Shown here: piece after piece, positions 1 to 8,072 of the stretch | Numbering within the stretch: the stretch's first letter is position 1 | Layout: each line of letters opens with the position of its first letter | Source of the DNA: Ricordea florida | Lineage: Eukaryota > Cnidaria > Anthozoa > Corallimorpharia > Ricordeidae | NCBI GenBank assembly: GCA_949710005.1 | Contig: OX453279.1 | Location: 15,040,756 to 15,104,755, forward strand | Reading direction: 5' to 3' | Length of the DNA stretch: 64,000 nucleotides | Notes under the pieces: model-generated | Told to the model about the DNA's origin: nothing | What the model saw: the letters and a program-made list of their open reading frames with translations, nothing else | Databases searched by the model: none | Program-made: the position numbers and the translations under genes

Positions 1-420
1 AAAAATTGCAAGAATAACAAATTTCACAAAATTCTACACTTGGAAAGAGGAAAGGTCAAGAAGGGCTGCTAGATGTCCGCAAATTTCGCAACGTTCTTGT
101 CCAGTAATTTTGTAATGCTTTCCATTTTCGCGAAAATGAAATCATCAGCTACAAACGTGACACTATTTATAAGTACTGACAGTAGCAAAATACTATAATA
201 TCAATCTGTGTATGCTTCGTTCTTCCATCAACATCCAGCTACAATGCATAGAAAGGAGTGTCGCTCACAGAAGGGGGCAAATTTTCAGCAATAAAAGGGG
301 GTGGTTAACAATTGTTCCAAAATATCAAGAATAGCAGATTGGGGGAAAAGTAAACGGGTCATAAGATCAGCGCATTATACATAAATGTTGCGGTACAATA
401 CCCATAGTTTTTTAAACAGA
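1..420. other. Left flank of Element A, no gene
   Basis: No credible open reading frame. About 85 bp here (roughly 92-175) is nearly the same, in direct orientation, as about 28758-28840 on the other side of Element A, so the element sits in or next to repeated DNA. The last five bases, ACAGA at 416-420, pair with ACAGG at 27974-27978 as the probable target duplication of Element A (4 of 5 identical). Confidence 0.6.
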
Positions 421-843
421 AGTAGTTGCATCTAGCCGATTCTGGGCCACCCAACTTTTACCAACTTTTAACCCAACTTTTACCAACCCGATTCTGGGCC
501 ACCCAACTTTTACCAACTTAAGATTTACCTCAGGTGTCCCAGAATCGGAAAACACCAACTTCAGATTTACCTCAGGTGCCCCATAAACTGGGAAACACCA
601 CACGAGGCCAACACGCATCTACGGATGCTAGCCCACGTTTTCTGCTAAGGTATAACTGGTTATAGACGCTTACGACGCGCGGTGATCACATGTAATGGGG
701 GGTTGGGCGCCGCGCGATTATGGTATGATTATGGCACGATGTTAGCCCCATAAACTGTAAACACGACTTAAAGAATTCATTAATAGTAAGTATACCTAGG
801 CATTAAGATGGAAAATCAAACTGTGAAAGAGCTGAAGGCCCTA
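421..843 (+). repeat. Terminal inverted repeat of Element A, left copy
   Basis: The 423 bases match the reverse complement of 27551-27973 with about three differences seen by eye. The outer part holds internal repeats of a block containing CGATTCTGGGCCACCCAAC. The inner part holds a CTTAAAGAATTC motif (767-778) and the start codon at 808. The repeat ends inside the coding sequence, after about 12 shared codons, so it supplies the 5-prime end of both terminal genes. Confidence 0.93.
767..778 (+). promoter_or_regulatory. Promoter-like motif before the zinc-repeat gene of A
   Basis: The sequence CTTAAAGAATTC lies 29 nt before the start at 808. It matches the TTTAAAGATT motif found upstream of most genes in Element B. 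The same motif is present in the right inverted repeat, before the PolB gene of A. Promoter function is inferred from position and recurrence. Confidence 0.5.
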
Positions 844-1368
844 ACCACGGTGAGAGAACTAAAGTCCCTAGCTAAATCGATAAGCATACCAGAATATTAT
901 CGAATGGAAAAAGAAGAACTTATAGAATCGATAGTTGATGCCGTTGATCTAGAGTTAATCCAAGAATATTGTCGAAAGCGTAAATGCCATCACGGTAAAA
1001 AGAAATCATTTTGTAGTGATTGTTGGCGTAAAGGTATATGCCCACACCGTAAAAAGAAATCATTTTGTAAAGATTGTGGGGGTTCACAAATATGTCCTCA
1101 CGGTAAACAGAAATCATTTTGTAAAGATTGTGGGGGTTCACAAATATGCCACCATAACCGTCGTAAATCAATTTGTTAGGAATGTGGTGGTAGTGGTATT
1201 TGTAAGCATAATCGAGAATTGCGTATGTGCAAAGATTGCGGGGGTAAAGGTATATGCCCTCACGGTAAACAGAAATCATTTTGTATAGATTGTGGGGGTT
1301 CACAAATATGTCCTCACGGTAAATATAAATCTAATTGTAAAGATTGCCGCAAAACTAGGGTAGAATAA
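808..1368 (+). pseudogene. SAP-like plus zinc-repeat protein of A, one stop
   Basis: The N-terminus (about residues 1-50) is a helix-rich SAP/Rho-N-like module, partly duplicated (VKELKAL followed by VRELKSL), of the kind that often binds DNA. The rest is a chain of repeats with the pattern C-x-H-(G/N)-x-x-K-x-x-C-x-x-C-G-G, seven or so copies, likely zinc-binding. Similar repeats are known from giant viruses and other large viruses. An in-frame TAG at 1177-1179, next to repeats that have AAG or AAA there, interrupts an otherwise open frame that ends at TAA 1366-1368. The first 12 codons lie in the inverted repeat and are shared with the A PolB. It converges on the anchored-protein gene. Function is unknown; DNA or RNA binding is a guess. 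Confidence 0.75.
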
Positions 1369-1426
1369 TACAGTATATAACAGGTTTGTAACGCGGATCA
1401 CGTTACAAAAACCAAAAATGTTTGGA

Positions 1427-3447
1427 TTACCGAAATAGAAACCACGCTAATCCGCCGGCGCCAATTGTCAATGCTAATAGATTAGTTTCATGCTGGGAGG
1501 CCACCTGGGGAGTGCTTATGGTTTTAACATCTGTCTTCGGTGTGGTGTGTGTAGCTTCAGGTTTTACAGGAGCGTGCGGTAACATAACTTTTGAAGAACC
1601 TAAATTATGTGTTACCCCAAAAGATTTAATTTCTTGGTTTACATTTGGATTAACACCGAAGGTCATGCCGCTCGTCGCTTTCATTAGCTTATTAGCGGAG
1701 CTCCACAGCGGCTCGAAGAGCCGCAGAGCGGAGCCCCATAACTACCGTGCGAGGATAGAAATTGAGAAAACCATGCGTTTGAGTTTTCATGGTCATCGTG
1801 GCTAGCGGCATGGCTCGCGGGCGCGTGCGCCTAGCGACGACGACGACGACGACGACGATGTTGCCCCAACATGGCGGCCATAGTCATCCGGGAAAGAAAC
1901 CGAAACGAGGCTTTGTTTTTCGCGCGCTTTTCGCGGCTTGCCGCGGCTACACAACCTACGTATGCAGCCAGCAGTCTACAGCAGTCTACAATGTTTTGCT
2001 GAAGAAACGGATTATTCATAGCGGTTTTGGAGGAAAAATTTTCTTCCTACAAGTTTTCAAGCGTTTTTGGAGGGACATAAGCATAAAGCTGAGTTCTTTC
2101 TACAAGTTTTCAAGCATTTTTGGAGGGACTGTGTGAGGAGCTCCGCTTTTAGGTTTGCCTAAATCTATTTAATATTATAACCTACTACACTCTCAGTATT
2201 AAGATCATGTTTGAGGGCATTAACCAAACACCTGGGGCGATCGCTAAATCGAGTCGTAGCTTAGCCTCTTGGGTGACAAGCTGATATCTTTGAACTGAGC
2301 TTGTAATGTCGTTCTCAATCACACTACTCTCGAACAAGGATAAGAATTCTTGTTGTGTTTCAACAGTCCCACCACCATTTCCAACGATCGGATTTCTAGT
2401 GTTAACTTGTGAACCTAATACGCCATAAACGAAAGACTGTACAGATCGATTCAATCTACCCAATCCAGCTTTGGTCAGTCCATTACCGCTTGTAGGTATG
2501 AACCAAGCATACTTGTACCCAGAGAAATCATCGTTTCGAATGAATGATATAAGGTCACCCTTATTCTTCTTACCACCATCATCAGAAAATTTACCACCTT
2601 CACCCGGCCACTGATTCGCCTTCTCATCATAACTCCTAATCAGATGAACGTTCTGAAATACACCACCCTTACCATGATAGCCGACACCATAATCCAAAAA
2701 GATATCACCCAGACCATGGTTTCTACCGCCTTTCCATCTGAAATCCACATTATCTGCTAACCCAAATTCCCTACATAATCTTTGATAGTTAACCTTACTA
2801 TACGGATTGTTTGATATATTCAATGGCTGTTCATCTGGTAATGGCACACTCAATTCGTACAATATTCTTCTTATGGTAAAAGAGATGTGAAACTTAATGA
2901 AGCTATTGACAACTTTGGGGTAATTCAAGCTCTCAAAAGGGCTAACTCCACAACCTGAGGTTGCACACCATACTGCGAAGTTCAATTGTTGTGGCCAATA
3001 ATTAATATCAGAAGAGTTCAACCACTTTCGACTCTGAGTTCCAAATTTGAAAGTAACGACTTGAGATTTGAATACGTTCCGCATTTCAGCAGTAAACTTC
3101 TGACTATTCGATACATAGGTATCTAACGAAAATAGTAACTTTGTAACATCAGTGGTAAATCTATCAAAATCAACTGCTGGTATTGGGTACTTTCGATCAG
3201 TTAGAGTTAAACTATCTGGGAAGGAGCTTACTTTTTTACCCCTCAAACCTAAATCACCCCACAATCCTTCCTTCAAATCCTGCGGGAGATCTTCTGTCCA
3301 AGTCTTTCCAGTCGGATCATCATAGGACATGATTATTGAACCATTCCTATTCCATTTAATATATCCACCATAAACATCAGTCACATATTCGAATTGACTT
3401 AGATCAGCTTTTGGATACCTCTTCCTGAAATCTTCAAGCAACCCCAT
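1427..3447 (-). pseudogene. Large C-terminally anchored protein of A, broken
   Basis: This is the counterpart of the 512-residue protein at 24064-25602 in Element B. The first 415 or so residues are open (2185-3447), beginning MGLLEDF. A one-base loss near 2205 shifts the frame just after the MPSNM segment. The C-terminal 85 residues reappear at 1427-1684 and end in a hydrophobic anchor finishing GLAWFLFR. Between the two halves lies a 480-bp insertion (about 1694-2173). The body is rich in aromatic residues and has two conserved Cys in ATSGCG. I know this family from cnidarian genome data without an assigned function. Its place in the block suggests a virion or membrane protein. Confidence 0.8.
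1694..2173. mobile_element. Small insertion inside the anchored-protein gene of A
   Basis: The ends carry a short inverted repeat, AGCGGAGCTCC at the left and its complement ending at about 2149 near the right edge, with a few extra bases (about 2150-2173) of uncertain origin. It contains a (GAC)n microsatellite at about 1834-1860 and two copies of a phrase containing TTTTTGGAGG near 2023-2130. It has no coding capacity. Comparison with the intact B copy shows that it interrupts a conserved coding sequence, so it arrived after A. A target duplication of about 3-4 bp (TAAT) is possible but not certain. Confidence 0.65.
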
Positions 3448-3517
3448 CTTCTATCTGGAATTTAGATAGAAGAATGGCTAATTTTAAGTTAATAACATAC
3501 CTTCTCAAATGTTATAG

Positions 3518-4117
3518 TTATCCTCCTCTTAACTCCTTCAGGATTTCTTCTCGCGCCTGCTTCTTCAACATCACGGAATCGTACCTTTTCATCGGCCTTT
3601 TTTGATCCTTGAGTCGTAACTCAGCCTTCAGCGGTTTAAATTTTTTAAGTTCTTCGATTATTAAGGAGAAATCTTCATCAGATATCTTATTATCGCGAAG
3701 CGCTTTGGAGACTAGATCCTCTATTGTATTTATTTTCGCTTTGGCTAAAGAAACGGTACTTTGATGCTTAGTTGCCTTTACGGATAAACTTTTGGAAACC
3801 TGTTCACACGCTATGGATGTACAAACAAGAATCCCACTTGCAACTCCTAAAGGTATGCCTAATACAATCCCTACACCTGACATAGAAGAAGCTATTCCAC
3901 CTGCGGATAAAACGCAAGATAGAATGCCGCAGACTGAACTTGCATTTATGAGCATTCCTTTCGATCGATTGTACTTTTTCAGAACCTTTTCATAATGTTT
4001 CAATTCGTTTTGTAATTTCTCTAAAGCTTCACAACATTTCTGTAATCTGAAAGTCACACCATCAGGAGGAGGTGCTGTTGGGTTTAACTCAGGATAAATT
4101 TTCTTGTATTCATCCAT
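3518..4117 (-). CDS. Coiled-coil protein with hydrophobic hairpin (A)
   Basis: This is a 199-residue protein. Residues about 25-52 look like a coiled coil. About 55-105 is a long Gly/Ala/Ser-rich hydrophobic stretch (SAGGIAS, GVGIVLGIPLGVASG) that could form a membrane hairpin. The C-terminal third is charged and helical. Its counterpart in B is 23364-23960, with the same layout. I recognise the family from cnidarian genomes but know no function. The glycine-rich hairpin between helices recalls membrane-inserting or pore-forming proteins, and that is only an analogy. A TTTTAAAAGAAATC sequence lies about 20-25 nt before the start. Confidence 0.8.
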   Translation of the reverse strand: MDEYKKIYPELNPTAPPPDGVTFRLQKCCEALEKLQNELKHYEKVLKKYNRSKGMLINASSVCGILSCVLSAGGIASSMSGVGIVLGIPLGVASGILVCTSIACEQVSKSLSVKATKHQSTVSLAKAKINTIEDLVSKALRDNKISDEDFSLIIEELKKFKPLKAELRLKDQKRPMKRYDSVMLKKQAREEILKELRGG

Positions 4118-4175
4118 ATTTTAGTTACAGGTCTTGATTTCTTTTAAAATAATTACCTACAACATTTCCACGATA

Positions 4176-4808
4176 TTATGTGAATCTTAAACTAACAGTA
4201 ATCGCCGATCCATTCAAGTCTAATTTTCTTCCATCACTATCCAGAATGCTGAGAGTAAAATAATTTATGGGACCCTTCAACTTCTGAGTTGGCAAGGCAG
4301 CATAATTTTTTGATGGTATATTGGCGATTAGATATGAAGGAGAAATTTTTACTGAGTCAAAAAATCTACCCGTGTTCATATAGGATGATCGATTATCCAC
4401 CAGACTGCAGACCAGTTTCAGAGGCTCTTTAATCTGGACATTTATCGGGTATAATTTACCAGGTAATATAACTTCCGGCACCCCTAAACCAAACTGTAAC
4501 CCTCTCGAAAGATTAAGCTTATAGTTCTTATTCGAATATAGAAAATCAGCAGTATCAGTCTGAATTATAGAGAGCTTCGCATTCTCGGTATCGTTGAGAA
4601 AGATCGCATGAATACTGCGCAATGAATAGGTCCCAGGTTCGATTATTATAAAGGGGCGATTAACTTCCTTGAAGATGGTTTGGCGATCTTTGAAATTCAC
4701 CAATCTTCTAGGCATCTTACAATCTAAAAGCTGTACCTCCCTTATCCTATCTAATGGGGGATCTAAATACACCCTAGTTTCAGACTCATACATTGTAACA
4801 CTCATCAT
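4176..4808 (-). CDS. Penton-like minor capsid candidate (A)
   Basis: This 210-residue protein has short beta-rich segments, no membrane segment, and a C-terminus of the form D-x-D-G-R-x-L-D-L-N-G followed by a V-S-L-R-F strand. The same ending (short acidic turn, then a strand finishing LHFRR) closes the penton-like genes of Element D. An EPGTY segment in the first third resembles the PGxY turn of Polinton pentons. I infer a single jelly-roll vertex protein; the similarity is weak and read by eye. The B counterpart (22959-23348) has lost about 80 internal residues. The start overlaps or abuts the previous gene. Confidence 0.55.
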   Translation of the reverse strand: MMSVTMYESETRVYLDPPLDRIREVQLLDCKMPRRLVNFKDRQTIFKEVNRPFIIIEPGTYSLRSIHAIFLNDTENAKLSIIQTDTADFLYSNKNYKLNLSRGLQFGLGVPEVILPGKLYPINVQIKEPLKLVCSLVDNRSSYMNTGRFFDSVKISPSYLIANIPSKNYAALPTQKLKGPINYFTLSILDSDGRKLDLNGSAITVSLRFT

Positions 4809-4821
4809 CTTGTTTTTATAA

Positions 4822-5765
4822 TCAACGATTCTTCTTCTTTAATTGCTCTACGAAATACACAACAACAGCAACTATCCGATAACCAAGCATTTTTCCCAAG
4901 AAAAGAAACGACTGCTCCAGCCGTTTTGAATAGGAAGCTAACGATTGCACCCACCATACCAGGTAAGATCTCTCCAAGTTTCTTACCGATCGTCTTCAAT
5001 CCATCTCCAACTCCTTTTCCTAACTTGGTTAACCCAGTACGTAAGTTTGAAACTATAACTCCAATTACTACACTAACAGCACTCACGACTGCAAAGACGG
5101 TGAAGCCATGTTTCTTGAAGATAGCTTTTACTCTATCTCGCAATGACATTCGTTCTTGTATTCTCTCATTCTCTTCCTCCATATTACGTATTTCTCCCTC
5201 CCGCTCATCTATCTCTCTTTCAAGTGTCTCTATTTGAATTGCCTCTTCTGGTGTTTTTAGCGGTTTATCTCGATGAAATCTTAGCTTTTCCTTTAGTTTA
5301 CTAACCCACCTTTTGCTCTTAGTTATCTCATCCTCATTAGCTTCAACAACTACTTCTGCGTTGGGACCGAGATTATCCCTTATAGTTTTCGGTAATTTAT
5401 CATTCACTTCACCATTACTTTTGAATAATACATACGGTTTGGAATTACTTCTGATCAATCGCACAACTACCCTACCATCCTTATCTGTGTCGGCTGTAAA
5501 TGTAGAGTTTGCAGGATCGACTTTAGGGAATTTACGTCTAATCTCATCCCAAGCATAATCTCGGTCCACCTTCCCTTCGTATCAAGGGTCTAGTTTCATC
5601 CGTATCTTCAATGAATGATGTTTCCTCTATATCAGGTTCAACACGAGTAGCTGATGTTGAGGTTATTGGGCTAAGATAAATCGTAGCGTCACCCGCATCA
5701 TCGTGACCACCACTAGCACCTGCTTCATTTAATTTGGTTGGATCAATCTCCGGATCAACGTCCAT
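4822..5765 (-). pseudogene. Acidic, coiled-coil, membrane protein of A, frameshifted
   Basis: One gene is read in three frames. An acidic N-terminus (start 5765, frame open to 5544) contains DPTKLN, which is also near the start of the B copy. The frame shifts near 5580 into 4805-5569, which holds a charged coiled coil and then the very conserved block MSLRDRVKAIFKK followed by about 90 Gly-rich hydrophobic residues with at least two membrane segments. A one-base change near 4877 shifts the C-terminal membrane segment, which reads open to TGA 4822-4824 in the next frame. The B copy (21975-22950) is continuous where A breaks, and the reverse. It is probably an integral virion or host-membrane protein. 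Confidence 0.75.
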
Positions 5766-5816
5766 ATTTGTATTCCTTACTTGATAGTTAGTAAGGAATT
5801 TTCTAAATTGGTTTTA

Positions 5817-6236
5817 TCACATCCATTTGCTTGTGATATATCCTAAGGCCAACATCCCACCTGAAACATAAACCATCTCACCCATTTTCTGATCGTCAGT
5901 AGGTCGGTAATAATCGGAGAATTTAGGCTCATTCAAAGAATTATCAGGGTGATTTTGGTTGTACAATTTCAAAGCTTCATCAGTGTTTGAAATATTTTTT
6001 GAGGCTTGATTTTCATCATCTTGTCTTCTATTCACCCAATCAATGAAAGCTAACCTCTTTTCCTGATATTCAGCATAATCTTTCTGATATTTTTCTAACG
6101 CTTTATCATGTCTTTCTCTTTCCGTTTCGAGAGCAGTTGATGATGACCCATTGAGAGCTTTCGCGAGATAATTTCCACCAATGAAGGCCGTTGCATTAAG
6201 GACTGCCCCTCCAAGCATTATCGCTATACTTGCCAT
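5817..6236 (-). CDS. Small membrane protein with helical middle (A)
   Basis: The protein has 139 residues. Residues 1-28 form a membrane segment (MASIAIMLGGAVLNATAFIG), the middle is a highly charged helix, and the last 20 residues are a second hydrophobic segment (GGMLALGYITSKW). It matches B 21534-21926 along its whole length, including SDYYRPTDDQKMGEMVYV. Both ends appear embedded in membrane with the charged part exposed. The family is known to me only as uncharacterised cnidarian proteins. It is four bases from the next gene, so the block is very compact. Confidence 0.8.
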   Translation of the reverse strand: MASIAIMLGGAVLNATAFIGGNYLAKALNGSSSTALETERERHDKALEKYQKDYAEYQEKRLAFIDWVNRRQDDENQASKNISNTDEALKLYNQNHPDNSLNEPKFSDYYRPTDDQKMGEMVYVSGGMLALGYITSKWM

Positions 6237-6239
6237 ATT

Positions 6240-6461
6240 TTACAGGCTTTTAGGTAATATCTTCTGATCTTCTAAGTAACTTTTGAGATACATGCTTCCA
6301 GCTAAAACAGCGACCCATTTTGCATAATTCATTACATTAGATGATGGGTCTCCAATGAATGATTCTTTCAGAGCCTTTTTCCCAATGTACCCCACACCGG
6401 CAGAAAGGCCTATGAGAGTTGCAGAATCAGTAACCGTCTTAACAAGTTTATTGTCTGACAT
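6240..6461 (-). CDS. Tiny two-helix membrane protein (A)
   Basis: The protein has 73 residues with two hydrophobic helices (about 12-30 and 43-62) separated by DPSSNVMNYAK. The B copy at 21308-21526 is nearly identical in pattern and ends in the same ILP motif. A TTTAAAAGATG sequence lies about 18 nt upstream of the start, in the position of the B promoter motif. Function is unknown. Its size, two helices and place in a capsid gene block are compatible with a virion membrane protein or a holin-like protein, neither of which is shown. Confidence 0.8.
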   Translation of the reverse strand: MSDNKLVKTVTDSATLIGLSAGVGYIGKKALKESFIGDPSSNVMNYAKWVAVLAGSMYLKSYLEDQKILPKSL

Positions 6462-6549
6462 TTTAGATTACATCCACTCATCTTTTAAATTAGTTCTTGG
6501 AGCCTCATTAGTTTGGTGGTTAATTGTGGGAGGAGCAGGCACTTGCAAA

Positions 6550-6843
6550 TCAGCTGTTATTTCTGTATCGCATGAACAATTTAACTACGGCAATTCCGAT
6601 TCCAGCGAGGCTCAACACGGCTTCAAAAGATAACTTAGGTAACCAGCCATTACTCTCCACCGACTTAACCTCCTCTTCTTGATGCTTTCTCGATGCTTCC
6701 TCCTCTTTCTGCTTTTCCAATGCTTCCTTCGCTTTCTTATGGTACTCAGCTAATTTCTTTCTAGCTGCTACTTTCTTAGGATCCTTCACTCTACTTTTGA
6801 TAGTAGGTTCCTTTGTGATCTGTTCAACAACTTCTTCAGACAT
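6550..6843 (-). CDS. Lysine-rich helix plus C-terminal anchor (A)
   Basis: I place the start at 6843 (MSEEVVEQIT) because the B homologue starts with the same residues. A longer upstream start is possible. About 97 residues follow: a Lys/Glu-rich helix containing DPKKVAARKKLAEY, then a single hydrophobic segment near the C-terminus (LSFEAVLSLAGIGIAV). The topology is tail-anchored. A CTTAAAGAC motif lies about 27 nt upstream. B 20862-21266 is the homologue, with an added Pro/Gln tail. Confidence 0.75.
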   Translation of the reverse strand: MSEEVVEQITKEPTIKSRVKDPKKVAARKKLAEYHKKAKEALEKQKEEEASRKHQEEEVKSVESNGWLPKLSFEAVLSLAGIGIAVVKLFMRYRNNS

Positions 6844-6920
6844 GCTTATGTATTGTTTATGGGGTGTCTTTAAGTCTCCTAGTAGGTGGTGCACTATTAG
6901 GAGTTGTAGTAGTATTACCT

Positions 6921-7427
6921 TTACTGCTCAGGTTCTGTGGTAGTAGTAGTGTTTGTTTTCTGATCAGGTTCACTTAATTTGAAGTGTTTAGCAACATGAA
7001 TAATTGCTGATAGTAGTGCTACCAATCGACCACCTCTTAGTACAAGTAAGCCGGATAGCTCTGAGATCTCTTTCAGGATTAACTGGTCATTCTTCCAATC
7101 ATTTACTAAACTCTTCGGATCATCTATATTTACGAACTTACTTAGTACTTGAGATATCAATTGAAACAATGAATCTACTAAACCATCAGCAATCTTCTTA
7201 CCAGATACGACTTGATATCTCTTGTAAAATCTTTCGACATCTTTTTCTGATAGTTTGTATGTGGCTTTGAGGCCCATCTCTGTGCCTAGATATTCTTTCG
7301 TTGATCCTAAACAAGCTAGAATTGACAAGGACTCCCTCTTTAATTCTACATCATCATCTGCGGTGGTGGTGGTGGTGCTTTTCTCCCCTTCTCCCTCTCC
7401 ACTCAATAGCTCTTCAGGTTTAGACAT
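6921..7427 (-). CDS. Conserved helical protein next to ATPase (A)
   Basis: The protein has 168 residues, with low-complexity acidic and Thr-rich ends and a conserved helical core. The core runs from SLSILACLGSTKEYLG to GLLVLRGGRLVALLSAI, where the last helix is hydrophobic. The B homologue is 20333-20827. It starts only two bases after the ATPase stop, so the two may be coupled. No known domain is recognised. The constant pairing with the ATPase suggests a packaging or virion role, which is inference. Confidence 0.75.
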   Translation of the reverse strand: MSKPEELLSGEGEGEKSTTTTTADDDVELKRESLSILACLGSTKEYLGTEMGLKATYKLSEKDVERFYKRYQVVSGKKIADGLVDSLFQLISQVLSKFVNIDDPKSLVNDWKNDQLILKEISELSGLLVLRGGRLVALLSAIIHVAKHFKLSEPDQKTNTTTTTEPEQ

Positions 7428-7429
7428 AT

Positions 7430-8059
7430 TTATTTCAGTGTTGCGGGTATCTCTAAGTAGCTTTCAAAAGGGTAACGTAAGCAAAAACATAACCTAGAAT
7501 ACTTCTTTGTTTTGAGTAATTTCTCAAACTCTTTACGAGTGTCAGCGTCCAAATTCCCTCCGTAATCTTCAAATAGAGTTTTGATTGCAATTTGAGATGG
7601 ATTATAAAATGATACTACACAAGCAACATTCTCTCTTAAAAGTTTCGCAATCGAAGTAAGCTGTTGGGTTAGTACCCATACCGAGATTCCATCGTGTCTC
7701 CCCGAAAATGCAAGATCTATGAATTTATTTGACCTTTTCTTTAGGTCTTTCGATACAGCACAATCGTCTAAGATTATAAGCGTATTCTCACCTGAGAAGA
7801 GTATAGAGCAGCTAGTCAATAAATCATTGATTTCATCCTGATCACTTGCATCTGGTGAGAATACGAAGAATCTTTTATCACCCTTTGCGAAATCTTTGTG
7901 AGTCTTGTTCTTAGCATAAGTTGGACAGATCAAAACAATATACTCAAATGCTTTTATGAAAGGACCACGAAGTTGATCCACTAGATACTGTGTCTTTCCA
8001 CAATTTGTAGGGCCTGTAATGATACAGTTGAATGGGATTTTATCTCTTAATTCATTCAA
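7430..8059 (-). CDS. Genome-packaging ATPase (A), A32/FtsK-HerA type
   Basis: This 209-residue P-loop ATPase has Walker A GPTNCGKT at residues 16-23, Walker B LIILDD at 94-99, and a TQQ sensor at 131-133. This is the layout of the short packaging ATPases of Polintons, adintoviruses and relatives, which pump genome into preformed capsids. It has the usual length for the family. It sits between the capsid candidate (14 bp upstream) and the conserved helical protein. The frame is open with all motifs present. It is 70-80 percent similar by eye to the B copy and clearly different from the ATPase of Element D, so A/B and D are separate lineages. Confidence 0.92.
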   Translation of the reverse strand: MNELRDKIPFNCIITGPTNCGKTQYLVDQLRGPFIKAFEYIVLICPTYAKNKTHKDFAKGDKRFFVFSPDASDQDEINDLLTSCSILFSGENTLIILDDCAVSKDLKKRSNKFIDLAFSGRHDGISVWVLTQQLTSIAKLLRENVACVVSFYNPSQIAIKTLFEDYGGNLDADTRKEFEKLLKTKKYSRLCFCLRYPFESYLEIPATLK

Positions 8060-8072
8060 CTTTCGATTATAT

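Noticed and set aside
1177-1179. In-frame stops in several viral genes read as recoding
   Set aside because: The stops (TAG, TAA) differ in place between copies and come with frameshifts and deletions; decay explains them better.
1831-2136. Short frames in the insertion within the A anchored-protein gene
   Set aside because: They depend on a (GAC)n microsatellite and show no protein-like composition.
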